Below, in pieces: positions 49,701-61,700 of a stretch of DNA of 64,000 nt. The notes below the pieces were generated by a model. That model was not told the DNA's origin. It searched no databases and was given only the letters and a program-made list of their open reading frames with translations. The stretch is from Luidia sarsii. Its lineage: Eukaryota > Echinodermata > Asteroidea > Paxillosida > Luidiidae. The stretch lies in NCBI GenBank assembly GCA_949987565.1, contig OX465121.1:2001117-2065116 (forward strand). Reading direction: 5' to 3'. The position numbers were made by a program, and so were the translations under genes. Every line of letters starts with the position of its first letter. Position 1 is the stretch's first letter.

Positions 49701-52700
49701 ATCTAAATTACTTTATTAGTCCGATAGGATGCTTGGAAATGATTTTAGAGGAAATCTGAGAGTTTTTTCTGAAAACAAAAAATTGTCTCGGAACACGGAA
49801 TCGTTAGTCTAAAGACTTTATTAGTGCTAGGGGAGGGTTGTTAATCATTTTAGAGGAAATCTGAGAGTTTTTTTCTGAAAACAAAAAATTGTCTCAGAAC
49901 ACGTAATCGTTAGTCTGATGACTTTATTAGTGCTAGGGGAGGGTTGTAAATCATTTTAGAGGAAATCTGAGAGTTTTTTTCTGAAAACAAACATTTGTCT
50001 CGGAACACGTAATCGTTCATCTAAAGTACTTTATTAGTCCGATAGGATGCTTGGAAATCATTTTAGAGGAAATCTGAGGTTTTTTTTCTGAAAACAAAAA
50101 ATTGTCTCGGAACACGGAATCGTTAGTCTAAAGACTTTATTAGTGCTAGGGGAGGGTTGTAAATCATTTTAGAGGAAATCTGAGAGTTTTTTTCTGAAAA
50201 CAAAAAATTGTCTCAGAACACGTAATCGTTAGTCTGATGACTTTATTAGTGCTAGGGGAGGGTTGTAAATCATTTTAGAGGAAATCTGAGAGTTTTTTTC
50301 TGAAAACAAACATTTGTCTCGGAACACGTAATCATTCATCTAAATTACTTTATTAGTCCGATAGGATGCTTGGAAATGATTTTAGAGGAAATCTGAGAGT
50401 TTTTTCTGAAAACAAAAAATTGTCTCAGAACACGGAATCGTTAGTCTAATGACTTTATTAGTGCTAGGGGAGGGTTGTAAATCATTTTAGAGGAAATCTG
50501 AGAGTTTTTTTCTGAAAACAAACAATTGTCTCGGAACACGTAATCGTTCATCTAAAGTACTTTATTAGTCCGATAGGATGCTTGGAAATCATTTTAGAGG
50601 AAATCTGAGGTTTTTTTTCTGAAAACAAAAAATTGTCTCGGAACACGGAATCGTTAGTCTAAAGACTTTATTAGTGCTAGGGGAGGGTTGTAAATCATTT
50701 TAGAGGAAATCTGAGAGTTTTTTTCTGAAAACAAAAAATTGTCTCAGAACACGTAATCGTTAGTCTGATGACTTTATTAGTGCTAGGGGAGGGTTGTAAA
50801 TCATTTTAGAGGAAATCTGAGAGTTTTTTTCTGAAAACAAACATTTGTCTCGGAACACGTAATCGTTCATCTAAATTACTTTATTATTTCGATAGGAGGC
50901 TTGGAAATCATTTTAGAGGAAATCTGAGAGTTTTTTCTGAAAACAAAAAATTGTCTCGGAACACGTAATCATTCATCTAAATTACTTTATTAGTCCGATA
51001 GGATGCTTGGAAATGATTTTAGAGGAAATCTGAGAGTTTTTTTCTGAAAACAAACATTTGTCTCGGAACACGTAATCGTTCATCTAAATTACTTTATTAG
51101 TCCGATAGGATGCTTGGAAATCATTTTAGAGGAAATCTGAGAGTTTTTTTCTGAAAACAAAAAATTGTCTCGGAACACGTAATCGTTAGTCTAATGACTT
51201 TATTAGTGCTAGGGGAGGGTTGTAAATCATTTTAGAGGAAATCTGAGAGTTTTTTTCTGAAAACAAACATTTGTCTCGGAACACGTAATCGTTAGTCTAA
51301 TGACTTTATTAGTGCTAGGGGAGGGTTGTAAATCATTTTAGAGGAAATCTGAGAGTTTTTTTCTGAAAACAAACATTTGTCTCGGAACACGTAATCGTTC
51401 ATATAAATTACTTTATTATTTCGATAGGAGGCTTGGAAATCATTTTAGAGGAAATCTGAGAGTTTTTTCTGAAAACAAAAAATTGTCTCGGAACACGTAA
51501 TCATTCATCTAAATTACTTTATTAGTCCGATAGGATGCTTGGAAATGATTTTAGAGGAAATCTGAGAGTTTTTTCTGAAAACAAAAAATTGTCTCGGAAC
51601 ACGGAATCGTTAGTCTAAAGACTTTATTAGTGCTAGGGGAGGGTTGTTAATCATTTTAGAGGAAATCTGAGAGTTTTTTTCTGAAAACAAAAAATTGTCT
51701 CAGAACACGTAATCGTTAGTCTGATGACTTTATTAGTGCTAGGGGAGGGTTGTAAATCATTTTAGAGGAAATCTGAGAGTTTTTTTCTGAAAACAAACAT
51801 TTGTCTCGGAACACGTAATCGTTCATCTAAAGTACTTTATTAGTCCGATAGGATGCTTGGAAATCATTTTAGAGGAAATCTGAGGTTTTTTTTCTGAAAA
51901 CAAAAAATTGTCTCGGAACACGGAATCGTTAGTCTAAAGACTTTATTAGTGCTAGGGGAGGGTTGTAAATCATTTTAGAGGAAATCTGAGAGTTTTTTTC
52001 TGAAAACAAAAAATTGTCTCAGAACACGTAATCGTTAGTCTGATGACTTTATTAATGCTAGGGGAGGGTTGTAAATCATTTTAGAGGAAATCTGAGAGTT
52101 TTTTTCTGAAAACAAACATTTGTCTCGGAACACGTAATCATTCATCTAAATTACTTTATTAGTCCGATAGGATGCTTGGAAATGATTTTAGAGGAAATCT
52201 GAGAGTTTTTTCTGAAAACAAAAAATTGTCTCAGAACACGGAATCGTTAGTCTAATGACTTTATTAGTGCTAGGGGAGGGTTGTAAATCATTTTAGAGGA
52301 AATCTGAGAGTTTTTTTCTGAAAACAAACAATTGTCTCGGAACACGTAATCGTTCATCTAAAGTACTTTATTAGTCCGATAGGATGCTTGGAAATCATTT
52401 TAGAGGAAATCTGAGGTTTTTTTTCTGAAAACAAAAAATTGTCTCGGAACACGGAATCGTTAGTCTAAAGACTTTATTAGTGCTAGGGGAGGGTTGTAAA
52501 TCATTTTAGAGGAAATCTGAGAGTTTTTTTCTGAAAACAAAAAATTGTCTCAGAACACGTAATCGTTAGTCTGATGACTTTATTAGTGCTAGGGGAGGGT
52601 TGTAAATCATTTTAGAGGAAATCTGAGAGTTTTTTTCTGAAAACAAACATTTGTCTCGGAACACGTAATCGTTCATCTAAATTACTTTATTATTTCGATA

Positions 52701-55700
52701 GGAGGCTTGGAAATCATTTTAGAGGAAATCTGAGAGTTTTTTTCTGAAAACAAACATTTGTCTCGGAACACGTAATCGTTCATCTAAATTACTTTATTAG
52801 TCCGATAGGATGCTTGGAAATCATTTTAGAGGAAATCTGAGAGTTTTTTTCTGAAAACAAAAAAGTGTCTCGGAACACAGAATCGTTAGTCTAATAACAT
52901 TATTAGTGCCAAGGGGAGGGTTGTAAATCATTTTAGAGGAAATCTGAGAGTTTTTTTCTGAAAACAAACATTTGTCTCGGAACACGTAATCGTTCATCTA
53001 AATTACTTTATTATTTCGATAGAAGGCTTGGAAATCATTTTAGAGGAAATCTGAGAGTTTTTTTCTGAAAACAAAAAATTGTCTCAGAACACGTAATCGT
53101 TAGTCTGATGACTTTATTAGTGCTAGGGGAGGGTTGTAAATCATTTTAGAGGAAATCTGAGAGTTTTTTTCTGAAAACAAACATTTGTCTCGGAACACGT
53201 AATCGTTCATCTAAATTACTTTATTATTTCGATAGGAGGCTTGGAAATCATTTTAGAGGAAATCTGAGAGTTTTTTCTGAAAACAAAAAATTGTCTCGGA
53301 ACACGTAATCATTCATCTAAATTACTTTATTAGTCCGATAGGATGCTTGGAAATGATTTTAGAGGAAATCTGAGAGTTTTTTTCTGAAAACAAACATTTG
53401 TCTCGGAACACGTAATCGTTCATCTAAATTACTTTATTAGTCCGATAGGATGCTTGGAAATCATTTTAGAGGAAATCTGAGAGTTTTTTTCTGAAAACAA
53501 AAAATTGTCTCGGAACACAGAATCGTTAGTCTAATAACATTATTAGTGCAAGGGGAGGGTTGTAAATCATTTTAGAGGAAATCTGAGAGTTTTTTTCTGA
53601 AAACAAAAAATTGTCTCGGAACACGTAATCGTTAGTCTAATGACTTTATTAGTGCTAGGGGAGGGTTGTAAATCATTTTAGAGGAAATCTGAGAGTTTTT
53701 TTCTGAAAACAAACATTTGTCTCGGAACACGTAATCGTTAGTCTAATGACTTTATTAGTGCTAGGGGAGGGTTGTAAATCATTTTAGAGGAAATCTGAGA
53801 GTTTTTTTCTGAAAACAAACATTTGTCTCGGAACACGTAATCGTTCATATAAATTACTTTATTATTTCGATAGGAGGCTTGGAAATCATTTTAGAGGAAA
53901 TCTGAGAGTTTTTTCTGAAAACAAAAAATTGTCTCGGAACACGTAATCATTCATCTAAATTACTTTATTAGTCCGATAGGATGCTTGGAAATGATTTTAG
54001 AGGAAATCTGAGAGTTTTTTCTGAAAACAAAAAATTGTCTCAGAACACGGAATCGTTAGTCTAATGACTTTATTAGTGCTAGGGGAGGGTTGTAAATCAT
54101 TTTAGAGGAAATCTGAGAGTTTTTTTCTGAAAACAAACATTTGTCTCGGAACACGGAATCGTTAGTCTAAAGACTTTATTAGTGCTAGGGGAGGGTTGTA
54201 AATCATTTTAGAGGAAATCTGAGAGTTTTTTCTGAAAACAAAAAATTGTCTCAGAACACGGAATCGTTAGTCTAATGACTTTATTAGTGCTAGGGGAGGG
54301 TTGTAAATCATTTTAGAGGAAATCTGAGAGTTTTTTTCTGAAAACAAACATTTGTCTCGGAACACGGAATCGTTAGTCTAAAGACTTTATTAGTGCTAGG
54401 GGAGGGTTGTAAATCATTTTAGAGGAAATCTGAGAGTTTTTTTCTGAAAACAAAAAATTGTCTCAGAACACGTAATCGTTAGTCTGATGACTTTATTAGT
54501 GCTAGGGGAGGGTTGTAAATCATTTTAGAGGAAATCTGAGAGTTTTTTTCTGAAAACAAACATTTGTCTCGGAACACGTAATCGTTCATCTAAATTACTT
54601 TATTATTTCGATAGGAGGCTTGGAAATCATTTTAGAGGAAATCTGAGAGTTTTTTCTGAAAACAAAAAATTGTCTCGGAACACGTAATCATTCATCTAAA
54701 TTACTTTATTAGTCCGATAGGATGCTTGGAAATGATTTTAGAGGAAATCTGAGAGTTTTTTTCTGAAAACAAACATTTGTCTCGGAACACGTAATCGTTC
54801 ATCTAAATTACTTTATTAGTCCGATAGGATGCTTGGAAATCATTTGAGAGGAAATCTGAGAGTTTTTTTCTGAAAACAAAAAATTGTCTCGGAACACAGA
54901 ATCGTTAGTCTAATAACATTATTAGTGCAAAGGGAGGGTTGTAAATCATTTTAGAGGAAATCTGAGAGTTTTTTTCTGAAAACAAAAAATTGTCTCGGAA
55001 CACGTAATCGTTAGTCTAATGACTTTATTAGTGCTAGGGGAGGGTTGTAAATCATTTTAGAGGAAATCTGAGAGTTTTTTTCTGAAAACAAACATTTGTC
55101 TCGGAACACGTAATCGTTAGTCTAATGACTTTATTAGTGCTAGGGGAGGGTTGTAAATCATTTTAGAGGAAATCTGAGAGTTTTTTTCTGAAAACAAACA
55201 TTTGTCTCGGAACACGTAATCGTTCATATAAATTACTTTATTATTTCGATAGGAGGCTTGGAAATCATTTTAGAGGAAATCTGAGAGTTTTTTCTGAAAA
55301 CAAAAAATTGTCTCGGAACACGTAATCATTCATCTAAATTACTTTATTAGTCCGATAGGATGCTTGGAAATGATTTTAGAGGAAATCTGAGAGTTTTTTC
55401 TGAAAACAAAAAATTGTCTCAGAACACGGAATCGTTAGTCTAATGACTTTATTAGTGCTAGGGGAGGGTTGTAAATCATTTTAGAGGAAATCTGAGAGTT
55501 TTTTTCTGAAAACAAACATTTGTCTCGGAACACGTAATCGTTCATCTAAAGTACTTTATTAGTCCGATAGGATGCTTGGAAATCATTTTAGAGGAAATCT
55601 GAGGTTTTTTTTCTGAAAACAAAAAATTGTCTCGGAACACGGAATCGTTAGTCTAAAGACTTTATTAGTGCTAGGGGAGGGTTGTTAATCATTTTAGAGG

Positions 55701-58700
55701 AAATCTGAGAGTTTTTTTCTGAAAACAAAAAATTGTCTCAGAACACGTAATCGTTAGTCTGATGACTTTATTAGTGCTAGGGGAGGGTTGTAAATCATTT
55801 TAGAGGAAATCTGAGAGTTTTTTTCTGAAAACAAACATTTGTCTCGGAACACGTAATCGTTCATCTAAAGTACTTTATTAGTCCGATAGGATGCTTGGAA
55901 ATCATTTTAGAGGAAATCTGAGGTTTTTTTTCTGAAAACAAAAAATTGTCTCGGAACACGGAATCGTTAGTCTAAAGACTTTATTAGTGCTAGGGGAGGG
56001 TTGTAAATCATTTTAGAGGAAATCTGAGAGTTTTTTTCTGAAAACAAAAAATTGTCTCAGAACACGTAATCGTTAGTCTGATGACTTTATTAGTGCTAGG
56101 GGAGGGTTGTAAATCATTTTAGAGGAAATCTGAGAGTTTTTTTCTGAAAACAAACATTTGTCTCGGAACACGTAATCATTCATCTAAATTACTTTATTAG
56201 TCCGATAGGATGCTTGGAAATGATTTTAGAGGAAATCTGAGAGTTTTTTCTGAAAACAAAAAATTGTCTCAGAACACGGAATCGTTAGTCTAATGACTTT
56301 ATTAGTGCCAGGGGAGGGTTGTAAATCATTTTAGAGGAAATCTGAGAGTTTTTTTCTGAAAACAAACATTTGTCTCGGAACACGTAATCGTTCATCTAAA
56401 GTACTTTATTAGTCCGATAGGATGCTTGGAAATCATTTTAGAGGAAATCTGAGGTTTTTTTTCTGAAAACAAAAAATTGTCTCGGAACACGGAATCGTTA
56501 GTCTAAAGACTTTATTAGTGCTAGGGGAGGGTTGTAAATCATTTTAGAGGAAATCTGAGAGTTTTTTTCTGAAAACAAAAAATTGTCTCAGAACACGTAA
56601 TCGTTAGTCTGATGACTTTATTAGTGCTAGGGGAGGGTTGTAAATCATTTTAGAGGAAATCTGAGAGTTTTTTTCTGAAAACAAACATTTGTCTCGGAAC
56701 ACGTAATCGTTCATCTAAATTACTTTATTATTTCGATAGGAGGCTTGGAAATCATTTTAGAGGAAATCTGAGAGTTTTTTTCTGAAAACAAACATTTGTC
56801 TCGGAACACGTAATCGTTCATCTAAATTACTTTATTAGTCCGATAGGATGCTTGGAAATCATTTTAGAGGAAATCTGAGAGTTTTTTTCTGAAAACAAAA
56901 AAGTGTCTCGGAACACAGAATCGTTAGTCTAATAACATTATTAGTGCCAAGGGGAGGGTTGTAAATCATGTTAGAAGAAATCTGAGAGTTTTTTTCTGAA
57001 AACAAACATTTGTCTCGGAACACGTAATCGTTCATCTAAATTACTTTATTATTTCGATAGAAGGCTTGGAAATCATTTTAGAGGAAATCTGAGAGTTTTT
57101 TCTGAAAACAAAAAGTTGTCTCAGAACACGGAATCGTTAGTCTAATGACTTTATTAGTGCTAGGGGAGGGTTGTAAATCATTTTAGAGGAAATCTAAGAG
57201 TTTTTTTCTGAAAACAAACATTTGTCTCGGAACACGTAATCGTTCATCTAAATTACTTTATTATTTCGATAGGAGGCTTGGAAATCATTTTAGAGGAAAT
57301 CTGAGAGTTTTTTCTGAAAACAAAAAATTGTCTCGGAACACGTAATCATTCATCTAAATTACTTTATTAGTCCGATAGGATGCTTGGAAATCATTTTAGA
57401 GGAAATCTGAGAGTTTTTTTCTGAAAACAAAAAATTGTCTCGGAACACAGAATCGTTAGTCTAATGACTTTATTAGTGCTAGGGGAGGGTTGTAAATCAT
57501 TTTAGAGGAAATCTGAGAGTTTTTTTCTGAAAACAAACATTTGTCTCGGAACACGTAATCGTTCATCTAAATTACTTTATTAGTCCGATAGGATGCTTGG
57601 AAATCATTTTAGAGGAAATCTGAGAGTTTTTTTCTGAAAACAAAAAATTGTCTCGGAACACGGAATCGTTAGTCTAAAGACTTTATTAGTGCTAGGGGAG
57701 GGTTGTAAATCATTTTAGAGGAAATCTGAGAGTTTTTTTCTGAAAACAAAAAATTGTCTCAGAACACGTAATCGTTAGTCTGATGACTTTATTAGTGCTA
57801 GGGGAGGGTTGTAAATCATTTTAGAGGAAATCTGAGAGTTTTTTTCTGAAAACAAACATTTGTCTCGGAACACGTAATCGTTCATCTAAATTACTTTATT
57901 ATTTCGATAGGAGGCTTGGAAATCATTTTAGAGGAAATCTGAGAGTTTTTTTCTGAAAACAAACATTTGTCTCGGAACACGTAATCGTTCATCTAAATTA
58001 CTTTATTAGTCCGATAGGATGCTTGGAAATCATTTTAGAGGAAATCTGAGAGTTTTTTTCTGAAAACAAAAAAGTGTCTCGGAACACAGAATCGTTAGTC
58101 TAATAACATTATTAGTGCCAAGGGGAGGGTTGTAAATCATGTTAGAAGAAATCTGAGAGTTTTTTTCTGAAAACAAACATTTGTCTCGGAACACGTAATC
58201 GTTCATCTAAATTACTTTATTATTTCGATAGAAGGCTTGGAAATCATTTTAGAGGAAATCTGAGAGTTTTTTCTGAAAACAAAAAGTTGTCTCAGAACAC
58301 GGAATCGTTAGTCTAATGACTTTATTAGTGCTAGGGGAGGGTTGTAAATCATTTTAGAGGAAATCTAAGAGTTTTTTTCTGAAAACAAACATTTGTCTCG
58401 GAACACGTAATCGTTCATCTAAATTACTTTATTATTTCGATAGGAGGCTTGGAAATCATTTTAGAGGAAATCTGAGAGTTTTTTCTGAAAACAAAAAATT
58501 GTCTCGGAACACGTAATCATTCATCTAAATTACTTTATTAGTCCGATAGGATGCTTGGAAATCATTTTAGAGGAAATCTGAGAGTTTTTTTCTGAAAACA
58601 AAAAATTGTCTCGGAACACAGAATCGTTAGTCTAATGACTTTATTAGTGCTAGGGGAGGGTTGTAAATCATTTTAGAGGAAATCTGAGAGTTTTTTTCTG

Positions 58701-61700
58701 AAAACAAACATTTGTCTCGGAACACGTAATCGTTCATCTAAATTACTTTATTAGTCCGATAGGATGCTTGGAAATCATTTTAGAGGAAATCTGAGAGTTT
58801 TTTTCTGAAAACAAAAAATTGTCTCGGAACACAGAATCGTTAGTCTAATAACATTATTAGTGCAAGGAGAGGGTTGTAAATGATTTTAGAGGAAATCTGA
58901 GAGTTTTTTTCTGAAAACAAACATTTGTCTCGGAACACGTAATCGTTAGTCTGATGACTTTATTAGTGCTAGGGGAGGGTTGTAAATCATTTTAGAGGAA
59001 ATCTGAGAGTTTTTTTCTGAAAACAAACATTTGTCTCGGAACACGTAATCGTTCATCTAAATTACTTTATTATTTCGATTAGGAGGCTTGGAAATCATTT
59101 TAGAGGAAATCTGAGAGTTTTTTCTGAAAACAAACATTTGTCTCGGAACACGTAATCGTTAGTCTAATGACTTTATTAGTGCTAGGGGAGGGTTGTAAAT
59201 CATTTTAGAGGAAATCTGAGAGTTTTTTTCTGAAAACAAACATTTGTCTCGTAACACGTAATCGTTCATCTAAATTACTTTATTATTTCGATAGGAGGCT
59301 TGGAAATCATTTTAGAGGAAATCTGAGAGTTTTTTTCTGAAAACAAAAAATTGTCTCAGAACACAGAATCGTTAGTCTAATAACATTATTAGTGCAAGGG
59401 GAGGGTTGTAAATCATTTTAGAGGAAATCTGAGAGTTTTTTTCTGAAAACAAAAAATTGTCTCGGAACACGTAATCGTTAGTCTAATGAATTTATTAGTG
59501 CTAGGGGAGGGTTGTAAATCATTTTAGAGGAAATCTGAGAGTTTTTTTCTGAAAACAAACATTTGTCTCGGAACACGTAATCGTTAGTCTAATGACTTTA
59601 TTAGTGCTAGGGGAGGGTTGTAAATCATTTTAGAGGAAATCTGAGAGTTTTTTTCTGAAAACAAACATTTGTCTCGGAACACGTAATCGTTCATCTAAAT
59701 TACTTTATTATTTCGATAGGAGGCTTGGAAATCATTTTAGAGGAAATCTGAGAGTTTTTTCTGAAAACAAAAAATTGTCTCAGAACACGGAATCGTTAGT
59801 CTAATGACTTTATTAGTGCTAGGGGAGGGTTGTAAATCATTTTAGAGGAAATCTGAGAGTTTTTTTCTGAAAACAAACATTTGTCTCGGAACACGTAATC
59901 GTTCATCTAAATTACTTTATTTGTCCGATAGGATGCTTGGAAATCATTTTAGAGGAAATCTGAGAGTTTTTTTCTGAAAACAAAAAATTGTCTCAGAACA
60001 CGTAATCGTTAGTCTGATGACTTTATTAGTGCTAGGGGAGGGTTGTAAATCATTTTAGAGGAAATCTGAGAGTTTTTTTCTGAAAACAAACATTTGTCTC
60101 GGAACACGTAATCGTTCATCTAAATTACTTTATTATTTCGATAGGAGGCTTGGAAATCATTTTAGAGGAAATCTGAGAGTTTTTTTCTGAAAACAAACAT
60201 TTGTCTCGGAACACGTAATCGTTCATCTAAATTACTTTATTAGTCCGATAGGATGCTTGGAAATCATTTTAGAGGAAATCTGAGAGTTTTTTTCTGAAAA
60301 CAAAAAAGTGTCTCGGAACACAGAATCGTTAGTCTAATAACATTATTAGTGCCAAGGGGAGGGTTGTAAATCATTTTAGAGGAAATCTGAGAGTTTTTTT
60401 CTGAAAACAAACATTTGTCTCGGAACACGTAATCGTTCATCTAAATTACTTTATTATTTCGATAGAAGGCTTGGAAATCATTTTAGAGGAAATCTGAGAG
60501 TTTTTTTCTGAAAACAAAAAATTGTCTCAGAACACGTAATCGTTAGTCTGATGACTTTATTAGTGCTAGGGGAGGGTTGTAAATCATTTTAGAGGAAATC
60601 TGAGAGTTTTTTTCTGAAAACAAACATTTGTCTCGGAACACGTAATCGTTCATCTAAATTACTTTATTATTTCGATAGGAGGCTTGGAAATCATTTTAGA
60701 GGAAATCTGAGAGTTTTTTCTGAAAACAAAAAATTGTCTCGGAACACGTAATCATTCATCTAAATTACTTTATTAGTCCGATAGGATGCTTGGAAATGAT
60801 TTTAGAGGAAATCTGAGAGTTTTTTTCTGAAAACAAACATTTGTCTCGGAACACGTAATCGTTCATCTAAATTACTTTATTAGTCCGATAGGATGCTTGG
60901 AAATCATTTTAGAGGAAATCTGAGAGTTTTTTTCTGAAAACAAAAAATTGTCTCGGAACACAGAATCGTTAGTCTAATAACATTATTAGTGCAAGGGGAG
61001 GGTTGTAAATCATTTTAGAGGAAATCTGAGAGTTTTTTTCTGAAAACAAAAAATTGTCTCGGAACACGTAATCGTTAGTCTAATGACTTTATTAGTGCTA
61101 GGGGAGGGTTGTAAATCATTTTAGAGGAAATCTGAGAGTTTTTTTCTGAAAACAAACATTTGTCTCGGAACACGTAATCGTTAGTCTAATGACTTTATTA
61201 GTGCTAGGGGAGGGTTGTAAATCATTTTAGAGGAAATCTGAGAGTTTTTTTCTGAAAACAAACATTTGTCTCGGAACACGTAATCGTTCATATAAATTAC
61301 TTTATTATTTCGATAGGAGGCTTGGAAATCATTTTAGAGGAAATCTGAGAGTTTTTTCTGAAAACAAAAAATTGTCTCGGAACACGTAATCATTCATCTA
61401 AATTACTTTATTAGTCCGATAGGATGCTTGGAAATGATTTTAGAGGAAATCTGAGAGTTTTTTCTGAAAACAAAAAATTGTCTCAGAACACGGAATCGTT
61501 AGTCTAATGACTTTATTAGTGCTAGGGGAGGGTTGTAAATCATTTTAGAGGAAATCTGAGAGTTTTTTTCTGAAAACAAACATTTGTCTCGGAACACGGA
61601 ATCGTTAGTCTAAAGACTTTATTAGTGCTAGGGGAGGGTTGTAAATCATTTTAGAGGAAATCTGAGAGTTTTTTCTGAAAACAAAAAATTGTCTCAGAAC